A stretch of DNA of 36,847 nt from positions 1-36,847 of the forward strand of contig CAZEPJ010000047.1 of NCBI GenBank assembly GCA_964514105.1, in the 5' to 3' direction. Every line of letters starts with the position of its first letter. Within the stretch, counting starts at the first letter, position 1. Origin of the DNA: CAZEPJ01 sp964514105 (lineage in GTDB: Bacteria; Desulfobacterota; Desulfocorpusculales; Desulfocorpusculum). The notes beneath the pieces were generated by a model, which was given only the letters and a program-made list of their open reading frames with translations, searched no databases and was not told where the DNA came from. This document shows positions 15,921 through 23,846 of this stretch, one piece after another. The position numbers and the translations under genes were made by a program.

Positions 15921-15978
15921 GTTTACCTCTTCGAGGATAACTCCGAGGAACGCCGTTTCTTTCGAGTTAGACCACAGG

Positions 15979-16007
15979 AATATAGATATTACGATAGACG
16001 GTTTCAA
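15979..16007 (-). promoter_or_regulatory. Sigma-70 promoter of comB
   Basis: Minus strand: TTGAAA (16007-16002), 17 bases, TATATT (15984-15979). Transcription would begin near 15972, leaving a 52-base leader. It is back to back with the liv promoter at 16029. Confidence 0.6.
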
Positions 16008-16028
16008 AAGGGAACCGGAAGAAATGGG

Positions 16029-16057
16029 TTGACAACATGGCAGAGCCCCAGTATGGT
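16029..16057 (+). promoter_or_regulatory. Sigma-70 promoter of the liv operon
   Basis: TTGACA (16029-16034), 17 bases, TATGGT (16052-16057). The start would be near 16064, which lies inside a perfect palindrome CATGCGCATG (16060-16069) that could be a repressor site. Confidence 0.6.
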
Positions 16058-16129
16058 TGCATGCGCATGGATCGATTGGGCCGCTGGGTCATCAGCCACA
16101 CAAACCTTATTTGCCAGGAGGTGAGTGCC

Positions 16130-17446
16130 ATGAAGAGGACTGCCTTGGGCTGGACCGTTCTGGTCGCAGCGTGCCTCTCCCTGGGAGCCGGGGTTCCCGC
16201 CATGGCCGCCGATGTGATCAAGATCGGCGTCATCGGCCCCATGAACTTCGTACAGGGCAAACAGCACTGGAACGGGGCCGTCATGGCCGCCGAGGAGATC
16301 AATGCCAAGGGGGGCGTCAAGGTCGGCAACAAGCAGATGAAGATCGAGCTGGTCAAGGCCGACTCCAACGAGTTCCTCAATGTCACCGACGCCACCAACG
16401 CCATGGAGCTTTTGCTCACGCGCCACAAGGTGGACTTCATCGTGGGCGGGTTCCGCACCGAGGCGGTCCTGGCCATGCAGGATCAGGCCATGGACTACAA
16501 GAAGATCTTCATCGGCTGCGGCGCGGCCCACCCCGAGCTGTGCACCCGAGTGGCCGAGGACTACAAGCGGTACAAGTACTTCTTCCGGGGGACCCCGTTC
16601 AACTCCATGTTCCTGGTCAAGACGTGCTTCATCCACATGGGGACCGTGGGGGCCATCCTCAAGGGACAGCTCAACATCCCCAAGATCAAGGTCGCCATCG
16701 TGGCTGAAAAGGCCCAGTGGGCAGACCCCATGGTGGCGGCCGCCGAGAAGACCATCCCCACCATGGGCATGGAGGTGGCGGGCGTTTGGCGGCCCTCTCC
16801 CGTGGCCACGGACGTGACGGCCGAGCTCTCGGCCATCCAGCGCTCGGGTGCGCACATGATCTTCACGGCCTTTTCCTCCTCGGTGGGAATCCCCTTTGCC
16901 AAGCAGGCGGGGGAGCTCAAGATCCCGGCGGTTCAGGTGGGTATCAACGTGGAGGCCCAGAAGGATGGCTTCTGGGAGGCCACCCAGGGGCAGGGCAACT
17001 ACATCATGACCATGAATACGTACGCCCGGGACGTGGAGACCAACGAGCTGACCAAGCCGTTCGTGGACGAGTACATCAAGCGCTTCGGCGAGGTGCCTGC
17101 GTACACGGCCGACACGTACATGGCCATCAAGCACAGCCTGGTCCCGGCCATGGAGGCCACGGGGAGCCTGGATCCCGAGAAGTTGATCCCGTACATGGAG
17201 GAGCACGAGGTCCTGGTGCCATCGGGAAAGGCCGGGTACTACAAGGACGAGAAGGGCCGCCACACCCACGACCTCAAGTGGGGCCCGGGATATCTGACAA
17301 GCCTGGGGGTCCAATGGCAGGACGGCAAGCTCGTGGGCGTGTGGCCCAACAAGTGGAAAGCCACCCCGGATGCGCCCGAGATCACGTACAAGGGCATCGT
17401 GCCGTACAAGATCCCTCCCTGGGTGGTGGAGGCGTATAAGAAATAG
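16130..17446 (+). CDS. livK: Periplasmic binding protein, branched-chain amino acid/organic acid ABC transporter (LivK-like)
   Basis: This 438-residue binding protein captures the substrate in the periplasm and delivers it to the LivHM permease. A signal peptide (about 1-27) ends at AMA-AD. The start of the mature chain, IKIGVIGPMNFVQGKQHWNG, is the typical first lobe of family I binding proteins. The ATG at 16130 follows a perfect AGGAGGTG; upstream in-frame starts lie before or in the leader and lack one. At about 410 mature residues it is longer than E. coli LivK (about 345). Because a CoA ligase sits in the operon, the ligand may be a carboxylic acid and not an amino acid; this is inference. 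Confidence 0.9.
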   Translation: MKRTALGWTVLVAACLSLGAGVPAMAADVIKIGVIGPMNFVQGKQHWNGAVMAAEEINAKGGVKVGNKQMKIELVKADSNEFLNVTDATNAMELLLTRHKVDFIVGGFRTEAVLAMQDQAMDYKKIFIGCGAAHPELCTRVAEDYKRYKYFFRGTPFNSMFLVKTCFIHMGTVGAILKGQLNIPKIKVAIVAEKAQWADPMVAAAEKTIPTMGMEVAGVWRPSPVATDVTAELSAIQRSGAHMIFTAFSSSVGIPFAKQAGELKIPAVQVGINVEAQKDGFWEATQGQGNYIMTMNTYARDVETNELTKPFVDEYIKRFGEVPAYTADTYMAIKHSLVPAMEATGSLDPEKLIPYMEEHEVLVPSGKAGYYKDEKGRHTHDLKWGPGYLTSLGVQWQDGKLVGVWPNKWKATPDAPEITYKGIVPYKIPPWVVEAYKK

Positions 17447-17476
17447 AGGGAACACCCGTCCCGTTGCCGAGGCGCC

Positions 17477-18346
17477 ATGATCGCGGACATCATCATCAGC
17501 GGCCTCATCGGCGGCAGCGTGTACGCCCTGTTGGCCATCGGATTCTCCCTCATCTTTGGGGTGGCCCGCATCGTCAACATCGCCCACACGGCCTTTTACA
17601 TGGTGGCCGCGTACTGCATCTACTACGCCACCTACCGCATGGGCCTGCACCCCGTTTCGGCCATGCTCGTCGCCATCGTCCTGGTCACCCTGGCAGGCCT
17701 CGTGTGCTACAAGCTGTTCATCGACCCCATCCGCGAGCACGAGGCCGCGGTCCTCATCGCCACCATCGCCCTGGCCATGGTGTTCCAGGAGGTCATGTTC
17801 CTCATCTTCACGGGGGACTTCCTGAGCGTGCCGTCCCTCCTGGACGGGTTCTTCTCCATCCTGGGAACCAAGATCTTCTACCAGCAGCTGCTCACCTTCT
17901 GCCTGGTCCTGTGCATCCTGGCCGGCCTGTACGGACTTCTCATGAAGACCCGTCTGGGGCTGGCCATCCGCTCCACGGCCCAGGACCGGGAGGTGGCCAA
18001 CCTCATGGGCATGAACGAGAGTCGGGTGGCCATGGTGACCATGGGGGTCTCCGTGGCCCTGGCCGCCCTGACCGGCGCGGTGATTGTGCCGCTGACCACC
18101 CTCCAGCCGCTCATGTGGATGCACCCCCTGATCATGATGATGGCCGTGGTGGTCCTGGGGGGACTGGGGAGCCTCAAGGGGAGCTTCGTGGGGGCGTTCA
18201 TCCTGGGATTTGCCGAGGCCTTGGTCGTCTTCGCCTTTCCCATGGGCGCCTTCCTCAAGGGGTCCGTGGCCCTCTCGGTCATGATCCTCGTGCTCATCAT
18301 CCGGCCGGAGGGGCTCTTCGGCGTGGCCTTCGAAGAAGAGCGATAG
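17477..18346 (+). CDS. livH: Branched-chain-type ABC permease LivH
   Basis: This 289-residue inner-membrane permease has about eight hydrophobic helices. Its opening, with SGLIGGSVYALLAIGFSLIFG and the IVNIAHTAFYM segment, is diagnostic of the LivH family, and ALTGAVIVPLTTLQP with VVVLGGLGSLKG matches the coupling region that contacts the ATPase. It lies 30 bases after livK and one base before livM, so the set is clearly cotranscribed. Confidence 0.94.
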   Translation: MIADIIISGLIGGSVYALLAIGFSLIFGVARIVNIAHTAFYMVAAYCIYYATYRMGLHPVSAMLVAIVLVTLAGLVCYKLFIDPIREHEAAVLIATIALAMVFQEVMFLIFTGDFLSVPSLLDGFFSILGTKIFYQQLLTFCLVLCILAGLYGLLMKTRLGLAIRSTAQDREVANLMGMNESRVAMVTMGVSVALAALTGAVIVPLTTLQPLMWMHPLIMMMAVVVLGGLGSLKGSFVGAFILGFAEALVVFAFPMGAFLKGSVALSVMILVLIIRPEGLFGVAFEEER

Positions 18347-18347
18347 C

Positions 18348-19388
18348 ATGGGCGCCCTCTCCTATTACGTCCGCAAGCTGTTCAACGTCTTTCAGAAAGA
18401 GATCCTGGTCCTGCCGGGGCGCATGGCGGTGCTGCTGTTCGCCCTGGGACTCCTGACCCTGCCGTTGCTCAGCCAGGACCCGTACCTGCTGCGAATCCTC
18501 GCCCTGACGAGCATCTTCGCCATCTTCACGGCGAGCTGGGACCTGCTTTCTGGCTTCACCGGCCAGATGAACTTCGGCCACGCCCTCTTCTTCGGGGTGG
18601 GCGCATACACGTCGGCCATCGTGAATCTGCAGGCCCATATCCCCCCCTGGGGGAGCATCCCGCTGGGCGCCCTGGCCGCGGTGCTGGCCGGGCTCGTCAT
18701 CGGCGTGCCCTGCCTCAGGCTCCGGGGGACGTACCTGGCCCTGACCACCCTGGCCTTCCCCATCATCCTCATGGGCATCGTCTTCGCCGTCCCCGGCGTC
18801 ACCGGGGGAGAGCTGGGGATCTCCGGGCTCCAGCGCCTCACCGGCTCGCGGCTCAACGACTACTACGTCTCAGTGATCCTCATGCTGGTCCTGTGCGGCA
18901 TCATGTGGAAGATCACAGACTCCCACACCGGGGTCATCTTCCACGCCATCCGGGAGGACGAAGTGGCGGTGCGGGCCGCGGGCATCAACACCACCCGGTA
19001 CAAGCTCATCGCCTTTTCCTTGAGCGGCCTGTTCGCGGGAATCGCCGGGGGGTTGTACGCCCACTTCATGCGGATCGCGGGGCCCTCCACCCTGGAGGTC
19101 TCCATGTCCTTCCAGGTGGTCATCTTCGCCATCTTCGGGGGAGTGGTGACCATCTACGGCCCCGTGGGGGCGGTCTTCGTGCTCTTTCCCCTCCTGGAGT
19201 TCCTCCGCTTCTGGCCCGAGTACCGCACGCTCCTGTTCGCCGTGGTCATCCTCTTCATCCTGCTCTACATGCCCGAAGGGCTCTTCCCGTGGCTGCGCGA
19301 TAAGCTCGAATCGGAGTGCCCCCGGTGCAAGATCCGCAACATGGCTACCCGCAAGTCCTGCCGGGTGTGCACCACAGCGTTGAATTAG
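18348..19388 (+). CDS. livM: Branched-chain-type ABC permease LivM with C-terminal zinc ribbon
   Basis: This 346-residue permease pairs with LivH. The family motifs SGFTGQMNFGHALFFGVGAY and GGVVTIYGPVGAVF are clear, with about nine membrane helices. After the last helix and WLRDKLESE comes a short tail with Cys324, 327, 338 and 341 in a C-x2-C-x10-C-x2-C pattern, which looks like a cytoplasmic zinc ribbon and is not a usual part of LivM. It could bind zinc or a partner protein. It starts one base after livH; 39 bases separate its stop from the CoA ligase start. Confidence 0.93.
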   Translation: MGALSYYVRKLFNVFQKEILVLPGRMAVLLFALGLLTLPLLSQDPYLLRILALTSIFAIFTASWDLLSGFTGQMNFGHALFFGVGAYTSAIVNLQAHIPPWGSIPLGALAAVLAGLVIGVPCLRLRGTYLALTTLAFPIILMGIVFAVPGVTGGELGISGLQRLTGSRLNDYYVSVILMLVLCGIMWKITDSHTGVIFHAIREDEVAVRAAGINTTRYKLIAFSLSGLFAGIAGGLYAHFMRIAGPSTLEVSMSFQVVIFAIFGGVVTIYGPVGAVFVLFPLLEFLRFWPEYRTLLFAVVILFILLYMPEGLFPWLRDKLESECPRCKIRNMATRKSCRVCTTALN

Positions 19389-19410
19389 CCCGCACAGGGA
19401 GGATCCCACC

Positions 19411-19431
19411 ATGATTCAGGAGGGCGGATGA
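19411..19431 (+). other. Possible six-codon leader ORF before the CoA ligase gene
   Basis: GGGAGG at 19397-19402 is followed by ATG at 19411 and an ORF reading MIQEGG. Its codons contain the AGGAGGG ribosome site of the CoA ligase gene and its TGA overlaps that gene's ATGATG. It could couple translation of livM and the ligase. It may also be chance. Confidence 0.25.
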
Positions 19432-21140
19432 TGGACGCGAAGGCGGCTTATCTGAACAGACCCTGGCTCAAGTGGTACTCCAAGGGGGTGCCGGCCGAGG
19501 TTTCGGTGCCCGCGCTCTCGGTGCCCCAGATCCTGGATGCCGTATCGGAGAAGTATCGGAACAACGCGGCCCTCATCTTTTACGGCAAAAAGATCAGCTA
19601 CGGCGAGCTGCGGGATCTCATCGACCGATTCGCGGCCGCCCTGGCCGCCCTGGGCGTAGCCAAGGGCGACCGGGTGGCCCTTTACCTCCTCAACTCGCCC
19701 CAGTACGTCATCGCCTACTTCGGCGCCCTCAAGGCCGGGGCCACCATCACCCCGGTGAGCCCCGTGTACACGAGCCAGGAGGTGAAACACCAGCTGGAGG
19801 ACAGCGGGGCCTCTACCGTGGTGTGCCAGGACATCCTGTACGACAACGTGGAGAGGACGGGCCTCCAGCTCAGGAACGTCATCCTGACCAGCATTTCCGA
19901 GTACCTCCCGGCCCTCAAGAAGATGTTGGGCAAGGGCGCCTTGGCCAAGGCCTACGAGGGGATGCACGTCCCGACGCCGGACGAGATGGAACGGGCGGGC
20001 CTTCGCTCGTTTCAGAAGCTCCTCAAGGCGAACCCGCCCAGGCCGCCCCAGATCACCATCGACCCGGAGAACGACATCGCCGCCCTGCCGTACACGGGCG
20101 GGACCACGGGGCTTCCCAAGGCCGCGGTCCTGACCCACCGGAACATGGTCTCCCTGCAGGCCCAGCTCACGGCCTTCTGGCCCTTTTACGAGGAGGGCAA
20201 GGAGGTGGTTCTGGCTTTTCTCCCCTTCTTCCACATCTACGGACAGGTGGTGGTCATGCTGGGCAGCCTGGCCCAGGGACTGACCATCGTCCTGTTCACC
20301 ACGCCGGACATGGAGGAAATCCTGGATGCCATGGAGCGGTACCGGGCATCGGCCTTCTACGGGGTCCCCACCCTGTACGAGTACCTCCGGGAGTACGAGA
20401 AGACGGACCGGGTCAACTGGAAGCGCCTCAAGCTCATCGCGTGCGGGGCCGACACCCTCCACAAGTCCACCATCGACGGCTGGCAGCGGCGGACCGGCAC
20501 GGCCATCATGGAGGGGTACGGCATGACCGAGACCACCGCCGTCACCCACGGGAACCCGTATGAACGCCCCAAGACGGGCTCCTTCGGGGTCCCCATACCC
20601 GGCGTCACCGCCGCCGTCGTCGACCACGACGGCGAGACCTTCATGCCCGTGGGCGATGTGGGCGAGCTCATTGTCACCGGCCCCAACATCATGCAGGGGT
20701 ACTGGAACCGGCCCAAGGACAATGCCGAGACCTTCCTGGAGATCGAAGGCCGGCGGTGGCTCCGCACCGGGGACCTGGTGAGCATGGACGAGGAGGGGTA
20801 TTTTCACTTTTTCGACCGCAAGCGGGACCTCATCAAGTACAAGGGGTATTCGGTCTTCGCCCGGCACGTGGAGGAGGTCCTGTACCGGCACCCGCAGGTC
20901 AAGGCGGCTGGCGTGGTGGGCGTGCCCGACCCGGCCGTGGGCCAGCTCATCAAGGCGTACGTGGTGCTTCAGGCAGAGGCCCGAGGCAAGCTCTCCGAAG
21001 AGGAGATCATCGAGTACTGCAAGCAGCACTTGGCCCATTACAAGGTGCCCAAGATCATCGAGTTCCGAGGCGAGCTGCCCAAGACCGACGTGGGAAAGGT
21101 GTCTCGCCGGGAGCTGAGGGAAGAAGCCGAGGATCGCTGA
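19428..21140 (+). CDS. AMP-forming acyl-CoA ligase in the liv operon
   Basis: This 570-residue cytosolic enzyme is predicted to activate a carboxylic acid with ATP and CoA through an acyl-adenylate. It has the P-loop YTGGTTGLPK (222-231), GYGMTETTA near residue 364, the TGDL and DRKRDLIKYKGY hinge region, and the C-terminal catalytic Lys in PKTDVGKVSRREL. Two adjacent ATGs (19428, 19431) share AGGAGGG; the second has better spacing. It sits between livM and livG, one base before livG, so transport and CoA activation are tightly linked. The substrate could be a long-chain, branched or aromatic acid; sequence alone does not decide. Confidence 0.92.
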   Translation: MMDAKAAYLNRPWLKWYSKGVPAEVSVPALSVPQILDAVSEKYRNNAALIFYGKKISYGELRDLIDRFAAALAALGVAKGDRVALYLLNSPQYVIAYFGALKAGATITPVSPVYTSQEVKHQLEDSGASTVVCQDILYDNVERTGLQLRNVILTSISEYLPALKKMLGKGALAKAYEGMHVPTPDEMERAGLRSFQKLLKANPPRPPQITIDPENDIAALPYTGGTTGLPKAAVLTHRNMVSLQAQLTAFWPFYEEGKEVVLAFLPFFHIYGQVVVMLGSLAQGLTIVLFTTPDMEEILDAMERYRASAFYGVPTLYEYLREYEKTDRVNWKRLKLIACGADTLHKSTIDGWQRRTGTAIMEGYGMTETTAVTHGNPYERPKTGSFGVPIPGVTAAVVDHDGETFMPVGDVGELIVTGPNIMQGYWNRPKDNAETFLEIEGRRWLRTGDLVSMDEEGYFHFFDRKRDLIKYKGYSVFARHVEEVLYRHPQVKAAGVVGVPDPAVGQLIKAYVVLQAEARGKLSEEEIIEYCKQHLAHYKVPKIIEFRGELPKTDVGKVSRRELREEAEDR

Positions 21141-21141
21141 C

Positions 21142-21909
21142 ATGGCGCAACCGTTCCTGGAGGTGGAGGGGCTCAGCAAGGACTTCGGGGGCCTCCGGGC
21201 CATCGTCGATGCCCGTTTCGAGATGGGCCGGGACGAGATGCTGGGGGTCATCGGGCCCAACGGGGCGGGCAAGACGACCCTGCTGCGACTGGTCACCGGT
21301 CTGCTCAAGCCCACCGCGGGCCAGGTCCGCTTCAAGGGCCGGGTGGTCACCGGGCTCAAGACGTGGGACATCGTCAATCTGGGCATCGCCGGCACCTTCC
21401 AGAACATGCGCCCCTTTCGGCGCCTGCCCATCATCGCCAACGTCATGGTTTCCTGCCTCTCTCCACGGGCCATGAAGCGGGGGGAATGGGTCAAACGCAT
21501 CGAGGCCAAGGCCATGGACGCCCTGGAGTTCGCAGGTATCTCGGATATGGCCCTGGAGAAGGCCTCCACCCTCTCCCAGGGGGATCTCAAACGGCTGGAA
21601 GTGGCCCGGGCCATCGCCACCGATCCCGAGCTGCTCCTGCTGGACGAGCCCTTCGGCGGCCTGAGCCCCGCCGAGACGGAGCTCATGGCCAAGTCCCTCA
21701 AACGACTGCACCAGGGGGGGCGATTCGGCCGCCTGCACAGCGAGGGGCCCGCCATGATCATCATCGAGCACAAGCTGCAGCAGTTGATGAAGATCGTGGA
21801 TCGGATCATCGTCTTGAACTTCGGGACGATCATCGCCGACGGCCGCCCGGAGGATGTGGTCCGGGACCCCAAGGTCATCCAGGCCTATCTTGGCGAAGGA
21901 GGCATCTGA
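21142..21909 (+). CDS. livG: ABC transporter ATPase LivG
   Basis: This 255-residue ATPase energises the LivHM permease. Walker A GPNGAGKTT is at 38-46, Walker B LLLLDEP at 164-170 and the switch His at 210. The signature is LSQGD (144-148) where most relatives have LSYGQ or LSGGQ, a mild divergence also found among LivG proteins. FQNMRPF (86-92) is the usual Q-loop region. It follows the CoA ligase by one base and precedes livF by one base. Confidence 0.94.
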   Translation: MAQPFLEVEGLSKDFGGLRAIVDARFEMGRDEMLGVIGPNGAGKTTLLRLVTGLLKPTAGQVRFKGRVVTGLKTWDIVNLGIAGTFQNMRPFRRLPIIANVMVSCLSPRAMKRGEWVKRIEAKAMDALEFAGISDMALEKASTLSQGDLKRLEVARAIATDPELLLLDEPFGGLSPAETELMAKSLKRLHQGGRFGRLHSEGPAMIIIEHKLQQLMKIVDRIIVLNFGTIIADGRPEDVVRDPKVIQAYLGEGGI

Positions 21910-21910
21910 G

Positions 21911-22660
21911 GTGCTGCTCGAGGTCGGCCATCTGACCGTATGTTACGACAAGGCCATGATCCTGAACGACCTGAGCCTGGGGGTCGACCAGGGTGAGCTG
22001 GTCAGCCTGGTGGGCCCCAACGGCGCCGGCAAGTCCACCCTCCTGCGGGCCGTCACCGGTCTGGTGGCCTGGGAGCGGGAGATCTCCAAGCGCTCCACCA
22101 AGGGGGACGTGGTCCTCAAGGGGACCGTCACGTTCGACGGGGAGCGGATCGACCAGATCCCGGCCCACGAGATCGTCAAGCGGGGCCTCATTCACTGCCC
22201 CGAACGGCGGCGCCCCTTCCGGGAGATGACCGTCCTGGACAACCTGCTCGCCGGGGCGTACCTGCTCAGGGACAGAGCCGAGGTTCGGGCCAACCTGGAG
22301 AAGGTGCACCAGTTGTTCCCGGTGTTGGGGGCCCGGGGCCAGCAGATCTCGGGAACCCTGTCCGGGGGCGAGCAACAGATGCTGGCCATTGGGCGGGCCC
22401 TCATGTTCCGCCCCAAGCTGCTGTGCATCGACGAGCCCTCCACGGGCCTGGCCCCCCTCATGCGGGCCGAGGTGTTTCAGAAGATCCGCGAGATCCGGGG
22501 CATGGGCATGACCATCCTTTTGGTGGAGCAGGAAGTCAGCTCGGTGTTCAAGATGGCCGCGCGCAACTACGTCCTCTCCTCGGGCAAGATCGTGGCCCAT
22601 GGCCCGGGCGAGGAGCTCCTCCGGGACGAGATCGTCCGCAAGACCTACCTGGGCATGTGA
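21911..22660 (+). CDS. livF: ABC transporter ATPase LivF
   Basis: This 249-residue ATPase is the second nucleotide-binding subunit. Walker A GPNGAGKST is at 35-43, signature LSGGEQ at 150-155 and Walker B LLCIDEP at 170-176, followed by STGLAP, typical of LivF. The GTG at 21911 is chosen because it lies one base after the livG stop, the GGAGG of the livG tail is just upstream, and the LivF fold begins immediately. An insert of about 15 residues (about 53-68, with several charged residues) follows Walker A. It is the last gene of the operon. Confidence 0.93.
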   Translation: MLLEVGHLTVCYDKAMILNDLSLGVDQGELVSLVGPNGAGKSTLLRAVTGLVAWEREISKRSTKGDVVLKGTVTFDGERIDQIPAHEIVKRGLIHCPERRRPFREMTVLDNLLAGAYLLRDRAEVRANLEKVHQLFPVLGARGQQISGTLSGGEQQMLAIGRALMFRPKLLCIDEPSTGLAPLMRAEVFQKIREIRGMGMTILLVEQEVSSVFKMAARNYVLSSGKIVAHGPGEELLRDEIVRKTYLGM

Positions 22661-22992
22661 GCCGTTGACGGACTCCCCCATCTGGTCGGCCCCGGGGCCC
22701 TTGGCGCACTCCTCTTTGGGCTGACTTGCGACCAATGCGGGAGCTACCAGGGGCGTTCGCGGCCATTGGGGCGCTCTGCCTGGGGGCGGTGGCCACCATG
22801 CGCCTGACGGGCATTGACTGCCCCGCACGTGGGGCACTCGAGCCTTGAGCCCGGGGACTGTCCCTTGCAGGGAGCCCGCGGTCTCGCCGGTCCAGGCCGC
22901 TTCCCGCAAGGGCCTGGCAGGTGAGTTGACACTCGCCCCCGGCCGTGGTTGACTCGGATGATCGCTGGGTTTCGAGGCAGATGGAGGCGAAA
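22661..22992. other. Intergenic region after livF, 332 bases
   Basis: No convincing gene is present. A 37-codon plus-strand ORF from 22737 (MRELPGAF...) has a short hydrophobic stretch but no ribosome site. Two TTGAC elements at 22926 and 22949, 23 bases apart and in direct orientation, precede the nitroreductase gene, but neither has a good -10 box. A GGCCCCGGGGCC palindrome near 22690 lacks a T-run. Confidence 0.4.
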
Positions 22993-23805
22993 ATGATTCA
23001 CATCGACGAGAGCAGGTGCAAGCGGGACGGGATCTGTGCTGCCGAGTGCCCCACGGCCATCATCCGGCTCACGGACGGCCCGCCCGAGATGGTCCCGGGG
23101 GGCGAGGGGGCCTGCCTGGCCTGCGGCCATTGCGTGGCCGTCTGCCCCCACGGGGCCCTGAGCCACGACTGGATCCCCCTGGAGGCATGCCCGCCCATGG
23201 AGGAGGCGCTGGCCGTCACCGAAGCCCAGGCCGTGCAGTTCCTGAGATCCCGCCGGTCTGTCCGGATCTTCCTGGACCGCCCCGTGGAGCGGGAAAAGGT
23301 CCAGCGGCTGATGGAGATTGCCCGATACGCGCCCACGGGCGGCAACAGCCAGCAGGTCCACTGGACCGTCTTCACGGACAAGGCGCGGATAGACGAAATG
23401 GCGCGGCTCTCGGTGGAATGGCTGCGCACGAGCATGGCGGCCGCCCCTCCGGGCGCGCTTCCTCCCTACATCCCCCGCGTGGTGTCGGCCTGGGACGCCG
23501 GCTTCGACGCCGTGCTCAGGGGCGCCCCCGTCCTCATCGTGGCCTCGGCCCCGGCAACGGCGCCCAACGGCCTGGTGGATCTCACCCTGGCCCTGTCATA
23601 CCTGGACCTGGCGGCCCCCACCCTGGGCCTGGGGACCTGTTGGGCCGGGATCCTGCGGGGTGCCCTTCATGCGTCGGCCCCGCTCAAGGCGATGGTCGGG
23701 CTCCCGGAGGGGCATACCCACCAATACCCCATGATGCTGGGATATCCCAAGTTCAAGTACCACCGCCTGCCAGAGCGCCGGCCGCCTGCCGTGACCTGGA
23801 AATAG
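22993..23805 (+). CDS. Ferredoxin-nitroreductase fusion protein
   Basis: This 270-residue cytosolic flavoprotein joins an N-terminal two-cluster ferredoxin to an FMN nitroreductase domain; electrons probably pass from the clusters to FMN and then to an unknown acceptor. Second cluster: Cys41, 44, 47, 51 (CLACGHCVAVCP). First cluster: Cys9, Cys15, Cys19 with Asp12 in place of the second cysteine, as in some archaeal ferredoxins. The nitroreductase part begins near residue 84 with RSRRSVRIFLDRPV and contains ARYAPTGGNSQQ. The ATG at 22993 follows GGAGG by five bases and is preferred over the ATG at 22981. It is monocistronic. Confidence 0.9.
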   Translation: MIHIDESRCKRDGICAAECPTAIIRLTDGPPEMVPGGEGACLACGHCVAVCPHGALSHDWIPLEACPPMEEALAVTEAQAVQFLRSRRSVRIFLDRPVEREKVQRLMEIARYAPTGGNSQQVHWTVFTDKARIDEMARLSVEWLRTSMAAAPPGALPPYIPRVVSAWDAGFDAVLRGAPVLIVASAPATAPNGLVDLTLALSYLDLAAPTLGLGTCWAGILRGALHASAPLKAMVGLPEGHTHQYPMMLGYPKFKYHRLPERRPPAVTWK

Positions 23806-23846
23806 GGGGAACGCAGCCTGCCCCTCGGCCCCCAAGGCATGCCGGC

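Noticed and set aside
15921..16007. 29-residue extension of ComB starting at 16007
   Set aside because: That start codon is part of the -35 box of the comB promoter, so it cannot be in the transcript; the GTG at 15920 has a ribosome site.
16004..18349. Very long minus-strand open frame opposite livK and livH
   Set aside because: It is His/Gly/Asp-rich sequence mirrored from GC-rich coding DNA, with no domain, and it overlaps well-supported genes. The same applies to long antisense frames at 197-1882, 3918-5759 and 24629-26896.
22744..22860. Minus-strand CPTCG motif suggesting a zinc-ribbon gene
   Set aside because: The frame has no start with a ribosome site and continues as an antisense shadow of the nitroreductase gene.
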